Part shown: piece by piece, positions 25,621-39,500 of the stretch
Layout of the letters: each line of letters begins with the position of its first letter
Numbering within the stretch: the stretch's first letter is position 1
Assembly: GCF_910591885.1 (NCBI RefSeq)
Contig: NW_025963553.1
Coordinates: 2,914,001 to 2,978,000 of the forward strand
From: Bombus terrestris
Lineage: Eukaryota > Arthropoda > Insecta > Hymenoptera > Apidae
Length of the DNA: 64,000 bases
Direction: 5' to 3'
Notes under the pieces: model-generated
The model's input: only the letters and a program-made list of their open reading frames with translations
Databases searched by the model: none
What the model was told of the DNA's origin: nothing
Made by a program: the position numbers and the translations under genes

Positions 25621-28143
25621 GATCGTTGCTCGCTCGCTCCGCTCGCTCGTAAAAATTTAGGCCAACCTCACATCCGATCCGACACGTTCGCAAATTCGAA
25701 ATAAGTCGCCACCATATCGAATAATGAACGCAAGATGGATTGGTTTTAGGTTACGCTATAGTTTTCGAGCGAGCGCAGCGAACGAGAGACGCGTAAAGGT
25801 GTGTCACAATCCAACGGTTTGGCACATACGGACATTGAAACATTCGCACCAGCCCAAGGAGCCGGAAGTCTTTATCCTATTGCCTGCTGACAAATGTTTA
25901 CAGTTTGTGAATAGTTTCACATAAATAGTACTATTTCCACATAATACAGTCCAATGTGATGTCCGAAGTGGCTGACAAAATTAGGTACTAACACGAAATA
26001 TATGCAAGGCAATATAAGGTATATGTATACCTTGCAAATTGTGATCGTTGCTCGCTCGCTCCGCTCGCTCGTAAAAATTTAGTCCAACCTCACATACGAT
26101 CCGACACGTTCGCAAATTCGAAATAAGTTGCCTTCATATCGAATGACTAACGCAAGATGGATTGGGTTTAGGTTAGGCTACAGCTTTCGAGCGAGCGCAG
26201 CGAGCGAGAGACGCGTAAAGGTGTGTCACAATCCAACGGTTTGGCACATACTGACATTGAAACATTCGCACCAGCCCGAGGAGCCGGATGTCTTTATCAT
26301 ATTGCCTGCTGACAAATGTTTACAGTTTGTGAATAGTTTCACATAAATAGTACTATTTCCACATACTACAGGGCAATGTGATGTCCGAAGTGGCTGACGA
26401 AATTAGGTACTAACACGATATATATGCATATTGCAAGGTATATGTATACCTTGCATATTGTGATCGATGCTCGCTCGCTCCGCTCGCTCGTAAAAATTTA
26501 GGCCAACCTCACATCCGATCCGACACGTTCGCAAATTCGAAATAAGTCGCCACCATATCGATTAATGAACGCAAGATGGATTGGTTTTAGGTTACGCTAT
26601 AGTTTTCGAGCGAGCGCTGCGAACGAGAGACGCGTAAAGGTGTTTCACAATCCAACGGTTTGGCACATACGGACATTGAAACATTCGCACCAGCCCGAGG
26701 AGCCGGAAGTCTTTATCCTATTGCCTGCTGACAAATGTTTACAGTTTGTGAATAGTTTCACATAAATAGTACTATTTCCACATACTACAGTCCAATGTGA
26801 TGTCCGAAGTGGCTGACAAAATTAGGTACTAACACGAAATATATGCAAGGCAATATAAGGTATATGTATACCTTGCAAATTGTGATCGTTGCTCGCTCGC
26901 TCCGCTCGCTCGTAAAAATTTAGTCCAACCTCACATACGATCCGACACGTTCGCAAATTCGAAATAAGTTGCCTTCATATCGAATGACTAACGCAAGATG
27001 GATTGGGTTTAGGTTAGGCTACAGCTTTCGAGCGAGCGCAGCGAGCGAGAGACGCGTAAAGGTGTGTCACAATCCAACGGTTTGGCACATACTGACATTG
27101 AAACATTCGCACCAGCCCGAGGAGCCGGATGACTTTATCATATTGCCTGCTGACAAATGTTTACAGTTTGTGAATAGTTTCACATAAATAGTACTATTTC
27201 CACATACTACAGGGCAATGTGATGTCCGAAGTGGCTGACGAAATTAGGTACTAACACGATATATATGCATATTGCAAGGTATATGTATACCTTGCATATT
27301 GTGATCGATGCTCGCTCGCTCCGCTCGCTCGTAAAAATTTAGTCCAACCTCACATCCGATCCGACACGTCCGCAAATTCGAAATAAGTCGCCACCATATC
27401 GAATAATGAACGCAAGATGGATTGGTTTTAGGTTACGCTATAGTTTTCGATCGAGCGCAGCGAGTGAGAGACGCGTAAACGTGTGTCACAATCCAACGGT
27501 TTGGCACATACTGACATTGAAACATTCGCACCAGCCCGAGGAGCCGGATGTCTTTATCATATTGCCTACTGACAAATGTTTACAGTTTGTGAATAGTTTC
27601 ACATAAATAGTACTATTTCGACATACTACAGTGCAATGTGATGTCCGAAGTGGCTGACAAAATTAGGTACTAACACGATATATATGTATATTGCAAGGTA
27701 TATGTATACCATGCAAATTGTGATCGTTGCTCGCTCGCTCCGCTCGCTCGTAAAAATTTAGTCCAACCTCACATCCGATCTGACACGTTCGCAAATTCGA
27801 AATAAGTCGCCTTCATATCGAATGACTAACGCAAGAGGGATTGGTTTTAGGTTAGGCTATAGTTTTCGAGCGAGCGCAGCGAGCGAGAGACGCGTAAAGG
27901 TGTATCACAATCTAACGGTTTGGCACATACGGACATTGAAACATTCGCACCAGCCAGAGGAGCCGGAAGTATTTATCCTATTGCCTGCTGACAAATGTTT
28001 ACAGTTTGTCAATAGTTTCACATAAATAGTACTATTTCCACATAGTACAGTCCAATGTGATGTCCGAAGTGGCTGACAAAATTAGGTACTAACACGAAAT
28101 ATATGCAAGGCAATATAAGGTATATGTATACCTTGCAAATTGT
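25621..28143 (+). repeat. Rearranged unit (a'-d-[e/c]-d-e-f)
   Basis: Monomers start at 25621, 26043, 26462, 26884, 27303 and 27722, total 2,523 bp. The third starts with the e-type GATCGATGCT and a complete GC block, then becomes c at TTAGGCC and carries the c markers GCTGCG and GTGTTTCAC. The exchange lies between 26468 and 26501, inside or beside the GC block. The a' copy has CCCAAGGAG, shared only with the a' at 34027. Confidence 0.9.
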
Positions 28144-29827
28144 GATCGTTGCTCGCTCGCTCCGCTCGCTCGTAAAAATTTAGGCCAACCTCACATCCGA
28201 TCCGACACGTTCGCAAATTCGAAATAAGTCGCCACCATATCGAATAATGAACGCAAGATGGATTGGTTTTAGGTTACGTTATAGTTTTCGAGCGAGCGCA
28301 GCGAACGAGAGACGCGTAAAGGTGTGTCACAATCCAACGGTTTGGCACATACGGACATTGAAACATTCGCACCAGCCCGAGGAGCCGGAAGTCTTTATCC
28401 TATTGCCTGCTGACAAATGTTTACAGTTTGTGAATAGTTTCACATAAATAGTACTATTTCCACATAATACAGTCCAATGTGATGTCCGAAGTGGCTGACA
28501 AAATTAGGTACTAACACGAAATATATGCAAGGCAATATAAGGTATATGTATACCTTGCAAATTGTGATCGTTGCTCGCTCGCTCCGCTCGCTCGTAAAAA
28601 TTTAGTCCAACCTCACATACGATCCGACACGTTCGCAAATTCGAAATAAGTTGCCTTCATATCGAATGACTAACGCAAGATGGATTGGGTTTAGGTTAGG
28701 CTACAGCTTTCGAGCGAGCGCAGCGAGCGAGAGACGCGTAAAGGTGTGTCACAATCCAACGGTTTGGCACATACTGACATTGAAACATTCGCACCAGCCC
28801 GAGGAGCCGGATGTCTTTATCATATTGCCTGCTGACAAATGTTTACAGTTTGTGAATAGTTTCACATAAATAGTACTATTTCCACATACTACAGGGCAAT
28901 GTGATGTCCGAAGTGGCTGACGAAATTAGGTACTAACACGATATATATGCATATTGCAAGGTATATGTATACCTTGCATATTGTGATCGATGCTCGCTCG
29001 CTCCGCTCGCTCGTAAAAATTTAGTCCAACCTCACATCCGATCCGACACGTCCGCAAATTCGAAATAAGTCGCCACCATATCGAATAATGAACGCAAGAT
29101 GGATTGGTTTTAGGTTACGCTATAGTTTTCGAGCGAGCGCAGCGAGTGAGAGACGCGTAAACGTGTGTCACAATCCAACGGTTTGGCACATACTGACATT
29201 GAAACATTCGCACCAGCCCGAGGAGCCGGATGTCTTTATCATATTGCCTACTGACAAATGTTTACAGTTTGTGAATAGTTTCACATAAATAGTACTATTT
29301 CGACATACTACAGTGCAATGTGATGTCCGAAGTGGCTGACAAAATTAGGTACTAACACGATATATATGTATATTGCAAGGTATATGTATACCATGCAAAT
29401 TGTGATCGTTGCTCGCTCGCTCCGCTCGCTCGTAAAAATTTAGCCCAATCTCACATCCGATCCGACACGTTCGCAAATTCGAAATAAGTCGCCTTCATAT
29501 CGAATGACTAACGCAAGAGGGATTGGTTTTAGGTTAGGCTATAGTTTTCGAGCGAGCGCAGCGAGCGAGAGACGCGTAAAGGTGTATCACAATCTAACGG
29601 TTTGGCACATACGGACATTGAAACGTTCGCACCAGCCAGAGGAGCCGGAAGTATTTATCCTATTGCCTGCTGACAAATGTTTACTGTTTGTGAATAGTTT
29701 CACATAAATAGTACTATTTCCACATACTACAGTCCAATGTGATGTCCGAAGTGGCTGACAAAATTAGGTACTAACACGAAATATATGCAAGGCAATATAA
29801 GGTATATATGTATACCTTGCAAATTGT
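28144..29827 (+). repeat. HOR 4-mer
   Basis: Monomers start at 28144, 28566, 28985 and 29404, total 1,684 bp. It carries TTACGTTATAG in a' and TTTACTGTTTG in f, as in the units at 13439 and 19738. It closes an 8,406-bp stretch that began at 21422. Confidence 0.9.
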
Positions 29828-32344
29828 GATCGTTGCTCGCTCGCTCCGCTCGCTCGTAAAAATTTAGGCCAACCTCACATCCGATCCGACACGTTCGCAA
29901 ATTCGAATTAAGTCGCCACCATATCGATTAATGAACGCAAGATGGATTGGTTTTAGGTTACGCTATAGTTTTCGAGCGAGCGCAGCGAACGAGAGACGCG
30001 TAAAGGTGTGTCACAATCCAACGGTTTGGCACATACGGACATTGAAACATTCGCACCAGCCCGAGGAGCCGGAAGTCTTTATCCTATTGCCTGCTGACAA
30101 ATGTTTACAGTTTGTGAATAGTTTCTCATAAATAGTACTATTTCCACATACTACAGTCCAATGTGATGTCCGAAGTGGCTGACAAAATTAGGTACTAACA
30201 CGAAATATATGCAAGGCAATATAAGGTATATGCATACCTTGCAAATTGTGATCGTTGCTCGCTCGCTCCGCTCGCTCGTAAAAATTTAGTCCAACCTCAC
30301 ATACGATCCGACACGTTCGCAAATTCGAAATAAGTTGCCTTCATATCGAATGACTAACGCAAGATGGATTGGTTTTAGGTTACGCTATAGTTTTCGAGCG
30401 AGCGCAGCGAGCGAGAGACGCGTAAACGTGTGTCACAATCCAACGGTTTGGCACATACTGACATTGAAACATTCGCACCAGCCCGAGGAGCCGGATGTCT
30501 TTATCCTATTGCCTGCTGACAAATGTTTACAGTTTGTGAATAGTTTCACATAAATAGTACTATTTCCACATACTACAGTCCAGTGTGATGTCCGAAGTGG
30601 CTGACAAAATTAGGTACTAACACGAAATATATGCAAGGCAATATAAGGTATATGTATACCTTGCAAATTGTGATCGTTGCTCGCTCGCTCGTAAAAATTT
30701 AGGCCAACCTCACATCCGATCCGACACGTTCGCAAATTCGAAATAAGTCGCCACCATATCGATTAATGAACGCAAGATGGATTGGTTTGAGGTTACGCTA
30801 TAGTTTTCGAGCGAGCGCTGCGAACGAGAGACGCGTAAAGGTGTTTCACAATCCAACGGTTTGGCACATACGGACATTGAAACATTCGCACCAGCCCGAG
30901 GAGCCGGAAGTCTTTATCCTATTGCCTGCTGACAAATGTTTACAGTTTGTGAATAGTTTCACATAAATAGTACTATTTCCACATACTACAGTCCAATGTG
31001 ATGTCCGAAGTGGCTGACAAAATTAGGTACTAACACGAAATATATGCAAGGCAATATAAGGTATATGTATACCTTGCAAATTGTGATCGTTGCTCGCTCG
31101 CTCCGCTCGCTCGTAAAAATTTAGTCCAACCTCACATACGATCCGACACGTTCGCAAATTCGAAATAAGTTGCCTTCATATCGAATGACTAACGCAAGAT
31201 GGATTGGGTTTAGGTTAGGCTACAGCTTTCGAGCGAGCGCAGCGAGCGAGAGACGCGTAAAGGTGTGTCACAATCCAACGGTTTGGCACATACTGACATT
31301 GAAACATTCGCACCAGCCCGAGGAGCCGGATGACTTTATCATATTGCCTGCTGACAAATGTTTACAGTTTGTGAATAGTTTCACATAAATAGTACTATTT
31401 CCACATACTACAGGGCAATGTGATGTCCGAAGTGGCTGACGAAATTAGGTACTAACACGATATATATGCATATTGCAAGGTATATGTATACCTTGCATAT
31501 TGTGATCGATGCTCGCTCGCTCCGCTCGCTCGTAAAAATTTAGTCCAACCTCACATCCGATCCGACACGTCCGCAAATTCGAAATAAGTCGCCACCATAT
31601 CGAATAATGAACGCAAGATGGATTGGTTTTAGGTTACGCTATAGTTTTCGAGCGAGCGCAGCGAGTGAGAGACGCGTAAACGTGTGTCACAATCCAACGG
31701 TTTGGCACATACGGACATTGAAACATTCGCACCAGCCCGAGGAGCCGGATGTCTTTATCATATTGCCTACTGACAAATGTTTACAGTTTGTGAATAGTTT
31801 CACATAAATAGTACTATTTCGACATACTACAGTGCAATGTGATGTCCGAAGTGGCTGACAAAATTAGGTACTAACACGATATATATGTATATTGCAAGGT
31901 ATATGTATACCTTGCAAATTGTGATCGTTGCTCGCTCGCTCCGCTCGCTCGTAAAAATTTAGTCCAACCTCACATCCGATCTGACACGTTCGCAAATTCG
32001 AAATAAGTCGCCTTCATATCGAATGACTAACGCAAGAGGGATTGGTTTTAGGTTAGGCTATAGTTTTCGAGCGAGCGCAGCGAGCGAGAGACGCGTAAAG
32101 GTGTATCACAATCTAACGGTTTGGCACATACGGACATTGAAACATTCGCACCAGCCAGAGGAGCCGGAAGTATTTATCCTATTGCCTGCTGACAAATGTT
32201 TACAGTTTGTCAATAGTTTCACATAAATAGTACTATTTCCACATACTACAGTCCAATGTGATGTCCGAAGTGGCTGACAAAATTAGGTACTAACACGAAA
32301 TATATGCAAGGCAATATAAGGTATATGTATACCTTGCAAATTGT
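29828..32344 (+). repeat. HOR 6-mer; first half of 10-mer 5
   Basis: Monomers start at 29828, 30250, 30672, 31085, 31504 and 31923. It matches the 6-mer at 21422 in its class markers, including CATACTACAG after f. Private changes include GGTTTGAGG in c and ACGGAC in e. The 10-mer is 29828-34026, 4,199 bp. Confidence 0.9.
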
Positions 32345-34026
32345 GATCGTTGCTCGCTCGCTCCGCTCGCTCGTAAAAATTTAGGCCAACCTCACATCCG
32401 ATCCGACACGTTCGCAAATTCGAAATAAGTCGCCACCATATCGAATAATGAACGCAAGATGGATTGGTTTTAGGTTACGCTATAGTTTTCGAGCGAGCGC
32501 AGCGAACGAGAGACGCGTAAAGGTGTGTCACAATCCAACGGTTTGGCACATACGGACATTGAAACATTCGCACCAGCCCGAGGAGCCGGAAGTCTTTATC
32601 CTATTGCCTGCTGACAAATGTTTACAGTTTGTGAATAGTTTCACATAAATAGTACTATTTCCACATAATACAGTCCAATGTGATGTCCGAAGTGGCTGAC
32701 AAAATTAGGTACTAACACGAAATATATGCAAGGCAATATAAGGTATATGTATACCTTGCAAATTGTGATCGTTGCTCGCTCGCTCCGCTCGCTCGTAAAA
32801 ATTTAGTCCAACCTCACATACGATCCGACACGTTCGCAAATTCGAAATAAGTTGCCTTCATATCGAATGACTAACGCAAGATGGATTGGGTTTAGGTTAG
32901 GCTACAGCTTTCGAGCGAGCGCAGCGAGCGAGAGACGCGTAAAGGTGTGTCACAATCCAACGGTTTGGCACATACTGACATTGAAACATTCGCACCAGCC
33001 CGAGGAGCCGGATGTCTTTATCATATTGCCTGCTGACAAATGTTTACAGTTTGTGAATAGTTTCACATAAATAGTACTATTTCCACATACTGCAGGGCAA
33101 TGTGATGTCCGAAGTGGCTGACGAAATTAGGTACTAACACGATATATATGCATATTGCAAGGTATATGTATACCTTGCATATTGTGATCGATGCTCGCTC
33201 GCTCCGCTCGCTCGTAAAAATTTAGTCCAACCTCACATCCGATCCGACACGTCCGCAAATTCGAAATAAGTCGCCACCATATCGAATAATGAACGCAAGA
33301 TGGATTGGTTTTAGGTTACGCTATAGTTTTCGAGCGAGCGCAGCGAGTGAGAGACGCGTAAACGTGTGTCACAATCCAACGGTTTGGCACATACTGACAT
33401 TGAAACATTCGCACCAGCCCGAGGAGCCGGATGTCTTTATCATATTGCCTACTGACAAATGTTTACAGTTTGTGAATAGTTTCACATAAATAGTACTATT
33501 TCGACATACTACAGTGCAATGTGATGTCCGAAGTGGCTGACAAAATTAGGTACTAACACGATATATATGTATATTGCAAGGTATATGTATACCATGCAAA
33601 TTGTGATCGTTGCTCGCTCGCTCCGCTCGCTCGTAAAAATTTAGCCCAATCTCACATCCGATCCGACACGTTCGCAAATTCGAAATAAGTCGCCTTCATA
33701 TCGAATGACTAACGCAAGAGGGATTGGTTTTAGGTTAGGCTATAGTTTTCGAGCGAGCGCAGCGAGCGAGAGACGCGTAAAGGTGTATCACAATCTAACG
33801 GTTTGGCACATACGGACATTGAAACATTCGCACCAGCCAGAGGAGCCGGAAGTATTTATCCTATTGCCTGCTGACAAATGTTTACAGTTTGTGAATAGTT
33901 TCACATAAATAGTACTATTTCCACATACTACAGTCCAATGTGATGTCCGAAGTGGCTGACAAAATTAGGTACTAACACGAAATATATGCAAGGCAATATA
34001 AGGTATATGTATACCTTGCAAATTGT
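32345..34026 (+). repeat. HOR 4-mer; second half of 10-mer 5
   Basis: Monomers start at 32345, 32767, 33186 and 33605, total 1,682 bp. The f is the ACATTCGCACC form with the 422-bp tail, matching the unit at 23939. A private CATACTGCAG follows the d frame. Confidence 0.9.
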
Positions 34027-35710
34027 GATCGTTGCTCGCTCGCTCCGCTCGCTCGTAAAAATTTAGGCCAACCTCACATCCGATCCGACACGTTCGCAAA
34101 TTCGAAATAAGTCGCCACCATATCGAATAATGAACGCAAGATGGATTGGTTTTAGGTTACGCTATAGTTTTCGAGCGAGCGCAGCGAACGAGAGACGCGT
34201 AAAGGTGTGTCACAATCCAACGGTTTGGCACATACGGACATTGAAACATTCGCACCAGCCCAAGGAGCCGGAAGTCTTTATCCTATTGCCTGCTGACAAA
34301 TGTTTACAGTTTGTGAATAGTTTCACATAAATAGTACTATTTCCACATAATACAGTCCAATGTGATGTCCGAAGTGGCTGACAAAATTAGGTACTAACAC
34401 GAAATATATGCAAGGCAATATAAGGTATATGTATACCTTGCAAATTGTGATCGTTGCTCGCTCGCTCCGCTCGCTCGTAAAAATTTAGTCCAACCTCACA
34501 TACGATCCGACACGTTCGCAAATTCGAAATAAGTTGCCTTCATATCGAATGACTAACGCAAGATGGATTGGGTTTAGGTTAGGCTACAGCTTTCGAGCGA
34601 GCGCAGCGAGCGAGAGACGCGTAAAGGTGTGTCACAATCCAACGGTTTGGCACATACTGACATTGAAACATTCGCACCAGCCCGAGGAGCCGGATGTCTT
34701 TATCATATTGCCTGCTGACAAATGTTTACAGTTTGTGAATAGTTTCACATAAATAGTACTATTTCCACATACTACAGGGCAATGTGATGTCCGAAGTGGC
34801 TGACGAAATTAGGTACTAACACGATATATATGCATATTGCAAGGTATATGTATACCTTGCATATTGTGATCGATGCTCGCTCGCTCCGCTCGCTCGTAAA
34901 AATTTAGTCCAACCTCACATCCGATCCGACACGTCCGCAAATTCGAAATAAGTCGCCACCATATCGAATAATGAACGCAAGATGGATTGGTTTTAGGTTA
35001 CGCTATAGTTTTCGAGCGAGCGCAGCGAGTGAGAGACGCGTAAACGTGTGTCACAATCCAACGGTTTGGCACATACTGACATTGAAACATTCGAACCAGC
35101 CCGAGGAGCCGGATGTCTTTATCATATTGCCCACTGACAAATGTTTACAGTTTGTGAATAGTTTCACATAAATAGTACTATTTCGACATACTACAGTGCA
35201 ATGTGATGTCCGAAGTGGCTGACAAAATTAGGTACTAACACGATATATATGTATATTGCAAGGTATATGTATACCATGCAAATTGTGATCGTTGCTCGCT
35301 CGCTCCGCTCGCTCGTAAAAATTTAGCCCAATCTCACATCCGATCCGACACGTTCGCAAATTCGAAATAAGTCGCCTTCATATCGAATGACTAACGCAAG
35401 AGGGATTGGTTTTAGGTTAGGCTATAGTTTTCGAGCGAGCGCAGCGAGCGAGAGACGCGTAAAGGTGTATCACAATCTAACGGTTTGGCACATACGGACA
35501 TTGAAACGTTCGCACCAGCCAGAGGAGACGGAAGTATTTATCCTATTGCCTGCTGACAAATGTTTACTGTTTGTGAATAGTTTCACATAAATAGTACTAT
35601 TTCCACATACTACAGTCCAATGTGATGTCCGAAGTGGCTGACAAAATTAGGTACTAACACGAAATATATGCAAGGCAATATAAGGTATATATGTATACCT
35701 TGCAAATTGT
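34027..35710 (+). repeat. HOR 4-mer (extra 4-mer after 10-mer 5)
   Basis: Monomers start at 34027, 34449, 34868 and 35287, total 1,684 bp. The a' carries CCCAAGGAG, like the a' at 25621, so the pair marks an 8,406-bp spacing. The f is the TTTACTGTTTG form with the 424-bp tail and a private GAGGAGACGG. This is the first of three consecutive 4-mer-type units. Confidence 0.88.
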
Positions 35711-37392
35711 GATCGTTGCTCGCTCGCTCCGCTCGCTCGTAAAAATTTAGGCCAACCTCACATCCGATCCGACACGTTCGCAAATTCGAATTAAGTCGCC
35801 ACCATATCGATTAATGAACGCAAGATGGATTGGTTTTAGGTTACGCTATAGTTTTCGAGCGAGCGCTGCGAACGAGAGACGCGTAAAGGTGTTTCACAAT
35901 CCAACGGTTTGGCACATACGGACATTGAAACATTCGCACCAGCCCGAGGAGCCGGAAGTCTTTATCCTATTGCCTGCTGACAAATGTTTACAGTTTGTGA
36001 ATAGTTTCACATAAATAGTACTATTTCCACATACTACAGTCCAATGTGATGTCCGAAGTGGCTGACAAAATTAGGTACTAACACGAAATATATGCAAGGC
36101 AATATAAGGTATATGTATACCTTGCAAATTGTGATCGTTGCTCGCTCGCTCCGCTCGCTCGTAAAAATTTAGTCCAACCTCACATACGATCCGACACGTT
36201 CGCAAATTCGAAATAAGTTGCCTTCATATCGAATGACTAACGCAAGATGGATTGGGTTTAGGTTAGGCTACAGCTTTCGAGCGAGCGCAGCGAGCGAGAG
36301 ACGCGTAAAGGTGTGTCACAATCCAACGGTTTGGCACATACTGACATTGAAACATTCGCACCAGCCCGAGGAGCCGGATGTCTTTATCATATTGCCTGCT
36401 GACAAATGTTTACAGTTTGTGAATAGTTTCACATAAATAGTACTATTTCCACATACTACAGGGCAATGTGATGTCCGAAGTGGCTGACGAAATTAGGTAC
36501 TAACATGATATATATGCATATTGCAAGGTATATGTATACCTTGCATATTGTGATCGATGCTCGCTCGCTCCGCTCGCTCGTAAAAATTTAGTCCAACCTC
36601 ACATCCGATCCGACACGTCCGCAAATTCGAAATAAGTCGCCACCATATCGAATAATGAACGCAAGATGGATTGGTTTTAGGTTACGCTATAGTTTTCGAG
36701 CGAGCGCAGCGAGTGAGAGACGCGTAAACGTGTGTCACAATCCAACGGTTTGGCACATACTGACATTGAAACATTCGCACCAGCCCGAGGAGCCGGATGT
36801 CTTTATCATATTGCCTACTGACAAATGTTTACAGTTTGTGAATAGTTTCACATAAATAGTACTATTTCGACATACTACAGTGCAATGTGATGTCCGAAGT
36901 GGCTGACAAAATTAGGTACTAACACGATATATATGTATATTGCAAGGTATATGTATACCATGCAAATTGTGATCGTTGCTCGCTCGCTCCGCTCGCTCGT
37001 AAAAATTTAGTCCAACCTCACATCCGATCTGACACGTTCGCAAATTCGAAATAAGTCGCCTTCATATCGAATGACTAACGCAAGAGGGATTGGTTTTAGG
37101 TTAGGCTATAGTTTTCGAGCGAGCGCAGCGAGCGAGAGACGCGTAAAGGTGTATCACAATCTAACGGTTTGGCACATACGGACATTGAAACATTCGCACC
37201 AGCCAGAGGAGCCGGAAGTATTTATCCTATTGCCTGCTGACAAATGTTTACAGTTTGTGAATAGTTTCACATAAATAGTACTATTTCCACATACTACAGT
37301 CCAATGTGATGTCCGAAGTGGCTGACAAAATTAGGTACTAACACGAAATATATGCAAGGCAATATAAGGTATATGTATACCTTGCAAATTGT
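35711..37392 (+). repeat. HOR 4-mer with an a/c hybrid ([a/c]-d-e-f)
   Basis: Monomers start at 35711, 36133, 36552 and 36971, total 1,682 bp. The first monomer has the a marker GAATTAAG and a full GC block, then the c markers GCTGCG and GTGTTTCAC. The exchange lies between 35792 and 35866 and removed the b copy, converting a 6-mer-like context into a 4-mer. Confidence 0.88.
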
Positions 37393-39076
37393 GATCGTTG
37401 CTCGCTCGCTCCGCTCGCTCGTAAAAATTTAGGCCAACCTCACATCCGATCCGACACGTTCGCAAATTCGAAATAAGTCGCCACCATATCGAATAATGAA
37501 CGCAAGATGGATTGGTTTTAGGTTACGCTATAGTTTTCGAGCGAGCCCAGCGAACGAGAGACGCGTAAAGGTGTGTCACAATCCAACGGTTTGGCACATA
37601 CGGACATTGAAACATTCGCACCAGCCCGAGGAGCCGGAAGTCTTTATCCTATTGCCTGCTGACAAATGTTTACAGTTTGTGAATAGTTTCACATAAATAG
37701 TACTATTTCCACATAATACAGTCCAATGTGATGTCCGAAGTGGCTGACAAAATTAGGTACTAACACGAAATATATGCAAGGCAATATAAGGTATATGTAT
37801 ACCTTGCAAATTGTGATCGTTGCTCGCTCGCTCCGCTCGCTCGTAAAAATTTAGTCCAACCTCACATACGATCCGACACGTTCGCAAATTCGAAATAAGT
37901 TGCCTTCATATCGAATGACTAACGCAAGATGGATTGGGTTTAGGTTAGGCTACAGCTTTCGAGCGAGCGCAGCGAGCGAGAGACGCGTAAAGGTGTGTCA
38001 CAATCCAACGGTTTGGCACATACTGACATTGAAACATTCGCACCAGCCCGAGGAGCCGGATGTCTTTATCATATTGCCTGCTGACAAATGTTTACAGTTT
38101 GTGAATAGTTTCACATAAATAGTACTATTTCCACATACTACAGGGCAATGTGATGTCCGAAGTGGCTGACGAAATTAGGTACTAACACGATATATATGCA
38201 TATTGCAAGGTATATGTATACCTTGCATATTGTGATCGATGCTCGCTCGCTCCGCTCGCTCGTAAAAATTTAGTCCAACCTCACATCCGATCCGACACGT
38301 CCGCAAATTCGAAATAAGTCGCCACCATATCGAATAATGAACGCAAAATGGATTGGTTTTAGGTTACGCTATAGTTTTCGAGCGAGCGCAGCGAGTGAGA
38401 GACGCGTAAACGTGTGTCACAATCCAACGGTTTGGCACATACTGACATTGAAACATTCGCACCAGCCCGAGGAGCCGGATGTCTTTATCATATTGCCTAC
38501 TGACAAATGTTTACAGTTTGTGAATAGTTTCACATAAATAGTACTATTTCGACATACTACAGTGCAATGTGATGTCCGAAGTGGCTGACAAAATTAGGTA
38601 CTAACACGATATATATGTATATTGCAAGGTATATGTATACCATGCAAATTGTGATCGTTGCTCGCTCGCTCCGCTCGCTCGTAAAAATTTAGCCCAATCT
38701 CACATCCGATCCGACACGTTCGCAAATTCGAAATAAGTCGCCTTCATATCGAATGACTAACGCAAGAGGGATTGGTTTTAGGTTAGGCTATAGTTTTCGA
38801 GCGAGCGCAGCGAGCGAGAGACGCGTAAAGGTGTATCACAATCTAACGGTTTGGCACATACGGACATTGAAACGTTCGCACCAGCCAGAGGAGCCGGAAG
38901 TATTTATCCTATTGCCTGCTGACAAATGTTTACTGTTTGTGAATAGTTTCACATAAATAGTACTATTTCCACATACTACAGTCCAATGTGATGTCCGAAG
39001 TGGCTGACAAAATTAGGTACTAACACGAAATATATGCAAGGCAATATAAGGTATATATGTATACCTTGCAAATTGT
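37393..39076 (+). repeat. HOR 4-mer
   Basis: Monomers start at 37393, 37815, 38234 and 38653, total 1,684 bp. The private change GAGCCCAGCG in a' disrupts the right arm of the GC inverted repeat. The e copy has CAAAATGG. The f is the TTTACTGTTTG form with the 424-bp tail. Confidence 0.88.
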
Positions 39077-39500
39077 GATCGTTGCTCGCTCGCTCCGCTC
39101 GCTCGTAAAAATTTAGGCCAACCTCACATCCGATCCGACACGTTCGCAAATTCGAATTAAGTCGCCACCATATCGATTAATGAACGCAAGATGGATTGGT
39201 TTTAGGTTACGCTATAGTTTTCGAGCGAGCGCAGCGAACGAGAGACGCGTAAAGGTGTGTCAGAATCCAACGGTTTGGCACATACGGACATTGAAACATT
39301 CGCACCAGCCCGAGGAGCCGGAAGTCTTTATCCTATTGCCTGCTGACAAATGTTTACAGTTTGTGAATAGTTTCACATAAATAGTACTATTTCCACATAC
39401 TACAGTCCAATGTGATGTCCGAAGTGGCTGACAAAATTAGGTACTAACACGAAATATATGCAAGGCAATATAAGGTATATATGTATACCTTGCAAATTGT
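39077..39500 (+). repeat. Extra a monomer with an f-type tail
   Basis: This 424-bp copy is class a through the frame (with a private GTCAGAATCC) but ends in TATATATG, the tail otherwise specific to the 424-bp f class. It directly precedes another a. This fits an unequal exchange between an a and an f copy that left one extra monomer. Confidence 0.85.
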
